NCBI GenBank assembly: GCA_964392615.1 | Contig: CAYMRB010000071.1 | Coordinates: 1-28,880 of the forward strand | DNA length: 28,880 nucleotides | Origin: CAYMRB01 sp964392615 | GTDB lineage: Bacteria; Planctomycetota; UBA8108 | Direction: 5' to 3' | Part shown: piece after piece, positions 9,072 through 17,069 of the stretch | Layout: every line of letters begins with the position of its first letter | Position numbering within the stretch: the stretch's first letter is position 1 | Position numbers and translations under genes: made by a program | The notes under the pieces: generated by a model | The model's input: only the letters and a program-made list of their open reading frames with translations | The model's database searches: none | Told to the model about the DNA's origin: nothing

Positions 9072-10232
9072 CTAGTTCATCGAGTCGAGCGTCTGCAGGA
9101 TGCGCTCGGCGCGCTGGGCGTGGACCGGCTCGGGGTTCGATTCGACGAAGAGCTTGAAGAAGCGCCGCGACTTCTTCAGCGTGCCCGTCTTGACGTGCAG
9201 GTAGCCGAGATTGAAGTACGTCTCGGCGCGCACGTCCTCGGGCGAGTGGGTCGCGACGTGGTGCTCGAGGATGCGAGCCGCCTTATCGAACTCGCTGCGA
9301 CGGATGAAGTGCTCGCTGAGCGTGTGCTCGACCTCGTCGTGGAACTCGCTCGAGCCGTCGGTCTCGATTTGATTCATGTAGGCGCCGTACGCACCGTCGA
9401 AGTCCCGGCCCTTGAGGCAAGCGCGGATCGACTTCTCGTCGGCGTACGTACGACCGGTGTGCTCGTCGACCTCGGGCTGGTCTGCACGCAGCGCCTCTTC
9501 GTCGACGACGAGGGCGTACTCGCGGTTCGTCTCGACCGTTTCACCCTCGACCGTGCCGGACAGTCGCGCGTTGACGTCCTTGGCGCTGATCTTCGTCGAC
9601 GAGTAGCGTCGGCCCGCCGCCGCGCCCCCGACCTCCATCTCGGAGTCGAGTGGCTCGAGGTACGGCTCGCCTCGCTTCTTGCGTCGACCGCCGAGGAAGG
9701 CCCAGGTGAGCACGAGAGCGGTGGTCGCGCCGAGTCCGGTCAAGATCCAGACGGCGTGGGCGCGGATGAACCCGACGACCGCCGCGCCGAGCCCCTGCGG
9801 CTCGGCCGCGGCCGGAGCTCCGGCCGTCTTCGCGGCGTCATCTTTCGACGCGGTCTTCTCGTCGCCTGTGCGCCGTGCGCGCGACAGGGGCGCCTTCTTG
9901 TCGGTGCTGGTCGCGGGCTTGCGGGACGCGGGGACGCGGCGGGGCGGCGTGCGCTCGCGGGTCTTCGCCGCGGGGCTCTTGCCCGACTTGCTCGGCGTCA
10001 GGCTCTTCGTGGAGCCGCTACCGGCGCGCGTCGGAGCCGTCAGTTGGCGTCGCGTGCGCGAAGCGTTGATGCGCTCGACGCGCGAGTCGACCTTGCCGGC
10101 ATCGGAGCTCCCCGAGGCCTTCCCGGGATTCGCATAGTCGGGCCCTTCGTCCTGCGCGCGTGTGAAGTCGCCGGCCGATACGGCCAAGAAAGCGGTCAGA
10201 AGGGCCGAGAGCAGGGCGTGTCGTGTCGACAT
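9072..10232 (-). CDS. Exported single-pass membrane protein with C-terminal TPR-like domain
   Basis: The product has 386 residues. A signal peptide (residues 1 to about 27, HALLSALLTAFLAVSAG) is followed by a long basic, Ser/Thr/Pro/Lys-rich disordered region (30-145). A membrane helix follows at about 159-181 (WILTGLGATTALVLTWAFLGG) with a basic stop-transfer stretch GRRKKRG. The C-terminal part would then lie in the cytoplasm. It ends in TPR-like helical pairs, for example FIRRSEFDKAARILEHHVATH and AETYFNLGYLHVKTGTLKKS, the latter matching the TPR spacing. No enzyme motif is seen, and a scaffold or assembly role is inferred. The ATG at 10232 was preferred to one 33 bases upstream because it starts directly before the signal peptide. 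The gene is convergent with the TIM-barrel gene and divergent from the SH3/KOW-like gene. Confidence 0.8.
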   Translation of the reverse strand: MSTRHALLSALLTAFLAVSAGDFTRAQDEGPDYANPGKASGSSDAGKVDSRVERINASRTRRQLTAPTRAGSGSTKSLTPSKSGKSPAAKTRERTPPRRVPASRKPATSTDKKAPLSRARRTGDEKTASKDDAAKTAGAPAAAEPQGLGAAVVGFIRAHAVWILTGLGATTALVLTWAFLGGRRKKRGEPYLEPLDSEMEVGGAAAGRRYSSTKISAKDVNARLSGTVEGETVETNREYALVVDEEALRADQPEVDEHTGRTYADEKSIRACLKGRDFDGAYGAYMNQIETDGSSEFHDEVEHTLSEHFIRRSEFDKAARILEHHVATHSPEDVRAETYFNLGYLHVKTGTLKKSRRFFKLFVESNPEPVHAQRAERILQTLDSMN

Positions 10233-10516
10233 GGTGCTTTTCCGTAGCGGCGGTCGGAAACCCACGAACAGCGAACGGTCCGTTGCAGCGCTCGGGGCGT
10301 TTTCGACGGACAGTTAACTCAAAGCTTACCAGATGGTCGGCGCGTCCAAGGGGTTTTCTGTGGCGGTTGTTTGCGCTTGGTGTGGCCAATGCTGCCAAAC
10401 CGTCCCGCGTCTGGTACGCTGCGACGACGGTCTCCCGTGCCGGCCGCCGCGCGTCGTGCCCGCGGCCCGCGCCGGAGGCCCGACTCTCACCGCACCGAAA
10501 GACGGAGTACACAGCC
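10233..10516. promoter_or_regulatory. Divergent regulatory region between the TPR gene and the SH3/KOW-like gene
   Basis: This 284-bp region has locally lower GC. On the minus strand, TAAGCT (10328-10323) with an upstream TTGGAC-like box is a possible promoter for the TPR gene, though the spacing of 15 is short. The plus-strand promoter candidate is listed separately. Open frames here have shadow-like composition. Confidence 0.35.
10392..10420 (+). promoter_or_regulatory. Candidate promoter for the small SH3/KOW-like gene
   Basis: CTGCCA (10392-10397) and TACGCT (10415-10420) are separated by 17 bases. This matches the -35 consensus at 4 of 6 positions and keeps the TANNNT of the -10 box. 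It lies 96 bases before the TTG start. Confidence 0.35.
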
Positions 10517-10843
10517 TTGTCCGACGACGCCCAGACGGCTGCGGAGACGGCCGCGAATGCTGCGACCGACGAGACATCGGCGACCCAGAATCCGGCCGAG
10601 CCTGCGGTCTTCGCGCTCGAGCCGGGAGCGCGGGTGCGATACGGGCCGGATACGGGCCGCGTTCTCGAGGTGCGGGGGGGTGGCGAGGAGCCGTACGAGG
10701 TCGAGATCCGCTGGGATGGCAAGAAGTACCCGGAGTGGCACCTGTATCGTTCTCTCGCGCGTCGCTTTCGGGGCGGCGACTTCGAGGTGCTCAAGCCGGG
10801 GCGCCGATCGATCCTGCGGCGCATCTGCCCGTTCTGCCGCTGA
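10517..10843 (+). CDS. Small SH3/KOW-like domain protein with TTG start
   Basis: The product has 108 residues. The TTG at 10517 is chosen because GGAG lies nine bases upstream (10504-10507). Reading further upstream in frame gives an Arg/Pro-rich stretch with no protein character. The first 40 residues are Ala/Thr/Asp-rich and probably disordered. They are followed by a compact beta-rich core: GARVRYGPDTGRVLEVRG, YEVEIRWDGKKYPEWHLYRSL. Its spacing recalls SH3-like/KOW or DUF-type small barrels with a central Gly-Arg-Val strand. The protein ends RRICPFCR, a lone CxxC pair at the extreme C-terminus that might bind metal only as part of an oligomer. Function is unknown. It is transcribed away from the TPR gene. 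Confidence 0.65.
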   Translation: MSDDAQTAAETAANAATDETSATQNPAEPAVFALEPGARVRYGPDTGRVLEVRGGGEEPYEVEIRWDGKKYPEWHLYRSLARRFRGGDFEVLKPGRRSILRRICPFCR

Positions 10844-11018
10844 GCGCGCGAACCGCCAGGTCTGCCCCGTTCGGAAACTGAATTCGCCAACGGGTTTCCG
10901 GCGCCCCGAGCCCGCCGCCGCGGTAGGGTCGTGTTCGTGCGCGGGCCCCGTCGGCGGCCGCCGGGCAGGGCTGACCCACCCCTCACCGGCGGCTTTCTTC
11001 TTCTGGTAGGATACCGCC

Positions 11019-13058
11019 ATGGTGTCCCGCCCCGCCGGCTCGCTCTGCCCCGGCAGCCTTCAAGGTGTCGTTCTCGCGATCGTCGTCACGACGCCGGCAT
11101 TCGGCGCCGAGAGGGCGCCCGCTCCGCAGGCCACACCGCAGTCGGCGCGGGGCGCAGGGCCGACCGACGCGACGCTCGGGCCCGTCGTCTGGCAGGGATC
11201 CCTCGACGGCCTCGCGCGGCCACACCAGCGTACGGCGTTTCGCCTGTCGCCGCGCGGCGACGCGTTTCTGTGGTTCCAGGGGCCGCCGCTGCCTCGGCTG
11301 ATGCTCCAGCCGCTCGCGGGCGGGGAAGGATCCGGAGGCGCCGCGCGCATGGTCGGAACAGCGACGCCGTGCTCGACGATGGCACCGCGTTGGGGTCCCG
11401 ACGGTCGCGATCTCTACTTCACCGCGGCGAGCGCCCCGGTCTCGGCGCGCCCGTCCGGTCGCGGGCGTGTGCGGACGCCCGTCGCGCTGTGGGTCGTGCG
11501 AGCGGCGCTTCCGACGCTCGCCGTCGAGCCCGTCTGGCCGCGGGCGGGGCGCGCGGACGGCTCGATCGCGGTCCTGCTCGACGTCCACCCTTCTGGCGAT
11601 CGCGTTCTGGTCGGCACCGCGCGCGCGCCGGAGCGCTTCGGTGGCGACCCGCGCCGCGCGGACCTGCGCTTGGCGCTCGTCGAGGTGCCGGTCGGCGAGG
11701 GCGCCGGCGACGTCCGGACGCTCGGCCTCTTCATCGGCGGGCGAGCGCTCGCTCGCTACGACCGCTCGGGCGCGGCTGTCGAGCTGGTAGACGGCGACGC
11801 GGGCGACCCCGGCGCGCTCGTGCGGCGCTGGGACCTCACTCGCGGGCGGTTCGAGCCGGGGGGCGCCGAGCGCGCGGGCTGGCGCCGGCACGGCGGCGAT
11901 CTCGACGTTGTCGTGCTCCAGGTGCCGCACCGCGGGAGCTTCGGGCACGACCCGTTCCGGACGTTCGCGCTCGCGCGCGCCGGATCGCCGTCGGCCGCGT
12001 CGCTTCGCGTGCCAGCGGCCGTCCTCCAGGCGTCGATCGTTCCGCCGGTGCCGATCGCCGCCCGCGCCGGACGCGTCCTGCTGTGCGGCGGCCTGCCCGA
12101 TCGCCCGCGCGTCTTCGTCACACGTCTTTTCTTGCCGGCCGCTGGCGCGACGCGATCCGCACGGTTCGATCCCGCCGCGGCCCTGCGTCTGTCCGAGGCG
12201 TTCTTCGCCGGAGAGATGCTGTGCCGCGTCGACGACGGAACGCGACCGATCGTCGAGCGCTTGCGGGCGACGTTGCGCGAGCCGGACGCGCCGCCGATCC
12301 GAGCGCTCCGCGCCCGCGTGCGTTGGGAGGGCATCGGGGTCAACGCGGGGACGGTCCATGCGCTGAGGATCGTCGAGAGCGCGCCGGGGCGCTGCCGGAT
12401 CGAGCGCTCGCTCGCGGTCATCGAGGCCGACGTGTCGACCGCTGAGGACGGCGACGCGGTCGGTCCGCCGCCGCGCAAGAGCGGCACTCAGGTGCTCTCG
12501 TTCGACGGCGAACGCTGCTGGCTCAAGGGCGAGGGCGATCGCTGGCAGCGTGTCGACGCGGCGTTCGCGGCGGCAGAGCTCAGCTCGTCGTCGCTGCTGC
12601 GCCTTGCACTGGATCCGGCCGGGCTCGGCGACCCGCACCTGGCCTTCGGTCCCGCTCGCGAGGAGTCGGCGGACGCGCAAGGGCGGCGCTGGACGCTGCC
12701 GGTGCGCTACGACGACGGCTACGCGGGCGAGCTCGTCGTGGCAGAGACCGACAGCGGCGCCGTGTTGCCCGTCGCGTGGCGCTCACCGCTTCACTTGCCG
12801 ACGTGGCGGTTGCGCACGCAGATCGGTCGCGTGCCGAACGTCAAGACGCTGACCTTCGGCGCGTGGCAACGGCGGCCCGGCTCCGCGCCTGGCGGAACGC
12901 CCGGCTCCGCGTCCCGTCTCGTGCCCACGCGCTTCGACTTCGACAACGGGTACGGCTCGTTCCGACTGACGATCGAGGCGCTCGAGCTGGTCGCCACCGA
13001 GGAGGAAGCCGGTTTGTCGCGAAAGTCGTTCGTGCCGCAGGGGACTGGAGGGGAATGA
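11019..13058 (+). CDS. Secreted beta-propeller plus LolA-like domain protein (putative)
   Basis: The product has 679 residues. A signal peptide is suggested by LQGVVLAIVVTTPAFGAE (cleavage near residue 30). The middle portion has TolB/PD40-like phrases, PRWGPDGRDLYFTAA and VLLDVHPSGDRVLVGTA, consistent with a beta-propeller. The last third (about 395-670) has the strand pattern of LolA/LppX-type lipoprotein carriers: IRALRARVRWEGIG, TQVLSFDGERCWLKGEG, RWTLPVRYDDGYAGELVV, and a closing RFDFDNGYGSFRLTIEALEL. These are resemblances seen by eye. An AGGA seven bases before the ATG may be the Shine-Dalgarno, though it overlaps a TAGGAT that could be a -10 box. The stop overlaps the start of the DUF456 gene (ATGA), so the two are translationally coupled. 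Confidence 0.65.
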   Translation: MVSRPAGSLCPGSLQGVVLAIVVTTPAFGAERAPAPQATPQSARGAGPTDATLGPVVWQGSLDGLARPHQRTAFRLSPRGDAFLWFQGPPLPRLMLQPLAGGEGSGGAARMVGTATPCSTMAPRWGPDGRDLYFTAASAPVSARPSGRGRVRTPVALWVVRAALPTLAVEPVWPRAGRADGSIAVLLDVHPSGDRVLVGTARAPERFGGDPRRADLRLALVEVPVGEGAGDVRTLGLFIGGRALARYDRSGAAVELVDGDAGDPGALVRRWDLTRGRFEPGGAERAGWRRHGGDLDVVVLQVPHRGSFGHDPFRTFALARAGSPSAASLRVPAAVLQASIVPPVPIAARAGRVLLCGGLPDRPRVFVTRLFLPAAGATRSARFDPAAALRLSEAFFAGEMLCRVDDGTRPIVERLRATLREPDAPPIRALRARVRWEGIGVNAGTVHALRIVESAPGRCRIERSLAVIEADVSTAEDGDAVGPPPRKSGTQVLSFDGERCWLKGEGDRWQRVDAAFAAAELSSSSLLRLALDPAGLGDPHLAFGPAREESADAQGRRWTLPVRYDDGYAGELVVAETDSGAVLPVAWRSPLHLPTWRLRTQIGRVPNVKTLTFGAWQRRPGSAPGGTPGSASRLVPTRFDFDNGYGSFRLTIEALELVATEEEAGLSRKSFVPQGTGGE

Positions 13059-13573
13059 TGGAATACGTCTGGGCGTCGCTCCTCGTGCTCATCAATACGT
13101 GTAGCCTGTTTCTGATCGTGCTCGGACTGCCCGGCACCTGGCTCATGGTCCTCGCGACGGCGGGCCTGTGGTGGTGGCAGCAGGAGGCCGCGATCGTCGG
13201 CGGTTGGGTCGTCATCGTCGCGCTCGTCCTCGCGTTCCTCGGCGAGGTCATCGAGTTCCTTTCCGGCGTCTTCGGCTCGAAGAAGGCCGGCGGGTCGCGG
13301 TGGGGGTCGGTCGGCGCGCTGATCGGGGCGCTCGTGGGCGCGGTCCTCGGCACGTTCTTGATACCGGTGCCGATTCTCGGCTCGATCATCGGCATGTGCG
13401 GCGGCGCATTCCTGTTCGCGGCGCTTCTGGAGCGGATCGGCGGGCGGACGGTCCAGGACTCGCTGCGCTCGGGGCAGGGCGCGGCGGTGGGGCGGTTCCT
13501 CGGGGTTCTCGCGAAGCTGGCGGTCGGGTTCGCGATCTGGACGGTGACGGGCGTAGCCGCGTTCTGGCCGTAG
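13055..13573 (+). CDS. DUF456-family integral membrane protein
   Basis: The 172-residue hydrophobic protein starts inside the stop codon of the preceding gene (ATGATGA). GGAGGGG at 13047-13053 favours the second ATG at 13058 by spacing, which would shorten it by one residue. Its segments follow the DUF456 pattern: two N-terminal helices (LLVLINTCSLFLIVLGLPGTW and VVIVALVLAFLGEVIEFLSG), a Gly-rich pair with GSVGALIGALVGAVLGTFL and IGMCGGAFLFAALLE, and a final helix FAIWTVTGVAAF. The G-L-P-G-T-W motif is characteristic of the family. DUF456 proteins have no established function. Coupling to the exported protein upstream suggests that the two act together at the membrane. Confidence 0.88.
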   Translation: MMEYVWASLLVLINTCSLFLIVLGLPGTWLMVLATAGLWWWQQEAAIVGGWVVIVALVLAFLGEVIEFLSGVFGSKKAGGSRWGSVGALIGALVGAVLGTFLIPVPILGSIIGMCGGAFLFAALLERIGGRTVQDSLRSGQGAAVGRFLGVLAKLAVGFAIWTVTGVAAFWP

Positions 13574-13599
13574 GGCGAACGCGCCGGGATTAGGAAAGA

Positions 13600-13615
13600 C
13601 GACACCCGGGTGTCG
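13600..13615. promoter_or_regulatory. Perfect 16-bp palindrome between DUF456 and thioredoxin-like genes
   Basis: CGACACCCGGGTGTCG is a perfect palindrome starting 27 bp after the DUF456 stop. A second near-palindrome GGAGGAA-C-TTCCTCC follows at 13682-13696. With no loop and no T-tract these look more like dimeric-regulator operators than terminators. The remainder of the 298-bp gap (13574-13871) shows only the promoter listed next. Confidence 0.35.
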
Positions 13616-13761
13616 CGTTGGAGTGTCCTGTTAATACGACTCTGGGACGGGGTCTGAGGAGGGGCTCGTTCTGGCTGCTGGGGAGGAACTTCCTCCGCCC
13701 GCGGAGCGTTGTCCTGGCGTTCTGCCCCGCTTCTGCGGCACGGCGCGTGTCCGCTGGATTC

Positions 13762-13791
13762 TTGGCGTTCGGGGCCCCGTTCCGGTAAAGT
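13762..13791 (+). promoter_or_regulatory. Candidate promoter for the thioredoxin-like gene
   Basis: TTGGCG (13762-13767) and TAAAGT (13786-13791) are separated by 18 bases. They lie in a local GC dip about 80 bases before the ATG at 13872. TAAAGT keeps T, A, A and T of the -10 consensus. Confidence 0.42.
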
Positions 13792-13871
13792 CGTCCGTTT
13801 CGTGCGCCGTGGCGCGCCGCCTTCCCTCCCCGCCCTCGTCGATGAGGGCCTCACCTCACGGAGATCACTTC

Positions 13872-14870
13872 ATGACGCTTTCTTCGCACTTCCGCATGGC
13901 GGGGTTTCTCGGTGCATGCGCCGTCCTTTCCTTGACGACCGCTTCCGCTGCCGAGGGCTGGCTGACCGACTTCGAGGCCGCCAAGAAGCAGGCGACGACG
14001 GAGAAGAAGGACATCCTGATCGACTTCACCGGCTCGGACTGGTGCGGCTGGTGCATCAAGCTCAATGAAGAGGTCTTCAACAAGGACGCGTTCAAGAAGG
14101 CCGCGCCGAAGGACTTCGTGTTCCTCGAGCTCGACTTCCCGCAGCGCAAGAAGCTCGACGAGAAGCTGCAGAAGCAGAACCAGAAGCTGCAGGAGGAGTT
14201 CGGCGTCCAGGGTTTCCCGACGATCTTCCTGACCGACGGCAAGGGACGTCCGTACGCGCAGACCGGCTACCAGCCCGGCGGCCCGGAGAAGTACCTCACG
14301 CACCTCGCCGACCTGCAGAAGAAGCGCGTCGAGCGCGACAAGCACTTCGCGAAGGCGAAGAAGGCGAAGGGCCTCGACCGTGCGAAGCACCTGAGCGCCG
14401 GGCTCGATGTGCTGAAGGCTAGCTACGTGTTCCCCGCCTACGAGAAGATCGTCGCGAAGATCATCGAGCTCGACGCGAAGAACGAGGCCGGCCTCAAGAA
14501 GACGTACGAGAAGAAGAAGACCGACTTCGCCCTCAGAGCGGAAGTGAGCAAGGTCGAGCGCGCGGTGATGAAAGCCATGCAGACCGGCGGGGACACGGCG
14601 GCTGCGATGAAGCAGCTCGAGGATGTTCTCAAGAAGACCGGCGGCAAGGGCGAGGCCGCGCAGAAGCTCTACCTGATCCAGGCGCAGGTGGGCTTCCAGC
14701 AGTCGGAGGGCAAGGACGTCAAGTCGGCCGTCAAGTTGCTGCGCAAGGCCGTCGAGGCGGATCCGAAGTCCGACATCGGCCAGAACCTCGTTCGCGTGAT
14801 CGCGCAGCTCGAGGAGAAGGCGAAGGCGGACGCGGAGAAGGCGAAGGACGACGCGGGCGACGAGAAGTAA
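13872..14870 (+). CDS. Exported thioredoxin-fold protein with CGWC active site and helical tail
   Basis: The product has 332 residues from the ATG at 13872, with GGAG eight bases upstream. A signal peptide (residues 1-26 or 27, AGFLGACAVLSLTTASAAEG) sends it out of the cytoplasm. The thioredoxin-like domain spans about residues 28-155: KDILIDFTGSDWCGWCIKL holds the redox pair Cys58-Gly-Trp-Cys61, and GVQGFPTIFLTDGKG supplies the cis-proline loop. The rest (160-332) is Lys/Ala/Glu-rich and helical, with TPR-like pairs such as AAQKLYLIQAQVGFQQSEGKDVKSAVKL seen over about 280-310, and ends in a charged tail. DWCGWC is typical of thioredoxin_7-type periplasmic proteins that reduce or rearrange disulfides, or act in cytochrome maturation. 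The exact partner is unknown. Confidence 0.88.
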   Translation: MTLSSHFRMAGFLGACAVLSLTTASAAEGWLTDFEAAKKQATTEKKDILIDFTGSDWCGWCIKLNEEVFNKDAFKKAAPKDFVFLELDFPQRKKLDEKLQKQNQKLQEEFGVQGFPTIFLTDGKGRPYAQTGYQPGGPEKYLTHLADLQKKRVERDKHFAKAKKAKGLDRAKHLSAGLDVLKASYVFPAYEKIVAKIIELDAKNEAGLKKTYEKKKTDFALRAEVSKVERAVMKAMQTGGDTAAAMKQLEDVLKKTGGKGEAAQKLYLIQAQVGFQQSEGKDVKSAVKLLRKAVEADPKSDIGQNLVRVIAQLEEKAKADAEKAKDDAGDEK

Positions 14871-15080
14871 CCCGCCCGCGGGCCGTTTGGCGGCGCGCTT
14901 TTTCGGAACTTCCGACGGCGGGGGGGGGCGGGGGGGGCCGGCGGCGGCCCCCGGGGCGGGGGGGGGGGGNNNNNNNNNNCCCCCGGCCGCTTTGGTTAGG
15001 GGGGCGGGCAGAAGAGCAGGCGAGCCCGCGCGTGGGCTCGCATGGACGAAAAGAAGTCGTGAAGAGCCGGCGGGAGTCCC
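14871..15080. other. Intergenic region containing a scaffold gap (10 N) in a poly-G/poly-C tract
   Basis: Positions 14970-14979 are N. The left flank is almost pure G with short C interruptions (14921-14969), and the right flank begins with CCCCC. This looks like an unresolved or error-prone stretch rather than natural sequence, so the true gap length and content are unknown. The 86 bases from 14995 to 15080 look normal and lead into alr. Any terminator for the thioredoxin-like gene or promoter for alr is probably lost in this gap. Confidence 0.85.
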
Positions 15081-16358
15081 GTGTCGCGGAGTGAAGAGCT
15101 CGCGGATTCCTTGATCGCACCGTCCACCGAACGTGCGTGGGTCCAGGTCGACCTGGACGCGCTGGCGTGGAACACCGCTCGTGTGCGGGAGTTCCTGCCG
15201 GCGGCGACGCGCCTCATGGCGGTGGTCAAGGCAGACGCTTACGGACACGGCGCGGAGAGCGTATCGCGAACCGCGCTCGAGTACGGCGCCGCGTCGCTCG
15301 GTGTCGCCACGGTCGACGAAGGAGTCGCCTTGCGCGAGGCCGGCGTCGAGGCGCCGATCCTGGTCCTCGGCCACGTCAGCAGCGTGCGGAGCGTGCGGCG
15401 GCTGATCGAGAGCGGCCTGACGCCGACGGTCTGCTCGGCGTCTCACGCGATGGGCATCGCCGACGCGTTGACGACCGCGCGCGGGGCGTCGGAAAGCCGG
15501 CTGCGGCGCGGTCTTCCCGTGCCAGTCCACGCCAAGATCGACACCGGCATGTCGCGTCTCGGCTGCCCGTTCCAGGAGACCGCCGAGTTCGCGCGCACGC
15601 TGCATCGGCTGCGCGGGGTGCTGCGCGTCGACGGGCTTTACTCGCATCTGGCGTGCGCCGACAGCGTCGATCCGGCCAGCATGAACGCGCAAAGGACGCG
15701 CTTCGAGCGAGCGCGACGGACGGTCGAACAGCACGGTGTGCGGCCCCGGATGGTCCACCTCGGCAACTCGGCGGCGTGCTTGACGTCGACGGAGTTCTGC
15801 TACGACCTCGTTCGCGTCGGCCTCGCGCTCTATGGCCTGAGCCCGGCGCCGCATCTCGACGGGCGGTTGCCGCTGCGGCCCGCGCTCGAGGTGAAGGCAC
15901 GTGTGACGCAGGTGCGCCGCCTCGCTGCCGGCGCGGCGGTGAGTTACGGCGAAACGTGGACCGCGCCGCGCGATCGCCGCGTCGCGACAGTCGGCATCGG
16001 ATTCGCGGACGGCGTGCCGTGGACCCTGTCGAATCGTATGCAAGCTCTCGTGCGCGGGCGTCGCGTGCGGCAGATCGGCCGGGTGACGATGGATCAGCTC
16101 ATCCTGGACGTGACGGACGTGCCCGGCGTCGAGACCGGCGACGAGGTGACAGTGATCGGCCGGGACGGCGACGAGGCGATCACCGCCCGTGATTGGGCCG
16201 AGATTCTCGGAACGATCACGTGGGAGGTGCTGTGTTCGTTCAAGAGTAGGCTGCCGCGTGTCGCGACGTCGCTGCCGCGGTCGGCCGTGGATCGGGCCGC
16301 GGGGGCGCCGTGGAGCGCTACTACGCGTGGTGGGGAGCCCCTGTCAGTGCCCCAATAG
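15081..16358 (+). CDS. alr: Alanine racemase
   Basis: This PLP enzyme interconverts L- and D-alanine and supplies D-Ala for peptidoglycan. The 425-residue product has the N-terminal barrel with the PLP lysine in AVVKADAYGHG (Lys50). It also has the barrel motifs HAKIDTGMSRLG and HLGNSAA, and RVGLALYGLSP. The C-terminal beta domain carries the second catalytic residue in AVSYGETW (Tyr289), GIGFADG and the MDQ loop (GRVTMDQLILDV), and ends with TITWEVLCSF. The start is the GTG at 15081, because an in-frame TGA at 15057-15059 excludes earlier starts. A GGGAG lies only four bases upstream. About 25 residues at the C-terminus exceed the usual family end and look like unstructured read-on. Presence of alr implies a peptidoglycan wall. 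Confidence 0.96.
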   Translation: MSRSEELADSLIAPSTERAWVQVDLDALAWNTARVREFLPAATRLMAVVKADAYGHGAESVSRTALEYGAASLGVATVDEGVALREAGVEAPILVLGHVSSVRSVRRLIESGLTPTVCSASHAMGIADALTTARGASESRLRRGLPVPVHAKIDTGMSRLGCPFQETAEFARTLHRLRGVLRVDGLYSHLACADSVDPASMNAQRTRFERARRTVEQHGVRPRMVHLGNSAACLTSTEFCYDLVRVGLALYGLSPAPHLDGRLPLRPALEVKARVTQVRRLAAGAAVSYGETWTAPRDRRVATVGIGFADGVPWTLSNRMQALVRGRRVRQIGRVTMDQLILDVTDVPGVETGDEVTVIGRDGDEAITARDWAEILGTITWEVLCSFKSRLPRVATSLPRSAVDRAAGAPWSATTRGGEPLSVPQ

Positions 16359-16519
16359 GTAGCGGACAGCCGCCTTTTCGTCCGCAGGAAATGATTTACG
16401 TGAAGCTCGAGGACGCTACCATGATCCGTTCGCGAAACCCCTGTCGACCCTCGCAAGTGCGGGCGCCGGGCGACCGAATAACGCAACAGGCCCGTCGGGA
16501 AACGCGAGCAACACCGGAC

Positions 16520-17020
16520 ATGACACCCGTTTCGATGCGTCGAGCCACCACCAGGCCGTCCGCAGCGCGCCGCCGATCGCCGGGGGCTGCCAGCCACAAG
16601 CCGGCCGACTCCGTCGCGCCGCAGACGCGCCGTGAGCAGATGGTCACCGAGATGGAGCTCCTGAAGGTCGAGAATGACCTCGGGCGCCTCGAACGCCGCT
16701 GGCGCAACAAGCGTCACAAGTACCTGCAGCGCAAGGCTGACGGCGCGTGGCAGGTGCCGGATCCGCAGCCGCTCGCGGTGGCGGCGGGCCTGGCCCTGTT
16801 CTCGGCGCTCGGCATGGGGGCGATGGCGCTCGCCGACGGTCGGCTCGACAGCCACCACTTCTTCCTGCTGCCCACGCTGCTCGTCGCGGCCGTCGTCACG
16901 AGCCATCGAGCGTGGAGCCACGAGTCCCGCGCCCGCGCCTACGTGGTCGCCGAGCTCGACTACGAGCGCCAGCGCACGTCGTTCCTGCGCGAGCGACGCG
17001 AGCTGACGCACCTCGTCTGA
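16520..17020 (+). CDS. Two-TM coiled-coil membrane protein of unknown function
   Basis: The product has 166 residues from the ATG at 16520. The first 40 are basic and probably disordered. A helical stretch follows (EQMVTEMELLKVENDLGRLE, then RRWRNKRHKYLQRK). Two membrane helices come next (PLAVAAGLALFSALGMGAMAL and FFLLPTLLVAAVVTSHRAW), and then a charged C-terminal helix with AELDYERQRTSFLRERRELT. Both ends would face the same side of the membrane. No family is recognised with confidence. The start is uncertain: an ATG at 16421 has a good GAGGA seven bases upstream, but its first residues have atypical codon use, and an ATG at 16637 begins directly at the helical part. The HEAT-repeat gene begins 49 bp downstream, so the two may be co-transcribed. 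Confidence 0.6.
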   Translation: MTPVSMRRATTRPSAARRRSPGAASHKPADSVAPQTRREQMVTEMELLKVENDLGRLERRWRNKRHKYLQRKADGAWQVPDPQPLAVAAGLALFSALGMGAMALADGRLDSHHFFLLPTLLVAAVVTSHRAWSHESRARAYVVAELDYERQRTSFLRERRELTHLV

Positions 17021-17069
17021 TCTCGCCGCTCCCGGAGAGCGCTCGCCACGCTGTGTCGCGTCGTGCATC

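Noticed and set aside
8631..10247. 538-codon plus-strand frame opposite the TPR protein
   Set aside because: It has no recognisable features, whereas the minus frame has a signal peptide, membrane helix and TPR pairs.
11007..11020. TAGGAT six bases before ATG 11019 as a -10 box for a leaderless mRNA
   Set aside because: The AGGA in it is equally well placed as a Shine-Dalgarno, and no -35 match lies at the right distance.
10983..12680. 565-codon minus-strand frame opposite the secreted propeller gene
   Set aside because: It is Arg-rich without domains; the plus frame has a signal peptide and coupled neighbour.
13851..16043. 730-codon minus-strand frame crossing the N gap
   Set aside because: It reads through the unknown bases and runs antisense to both the thioredoxin-like gene and alr, which have intact active-site motifs.
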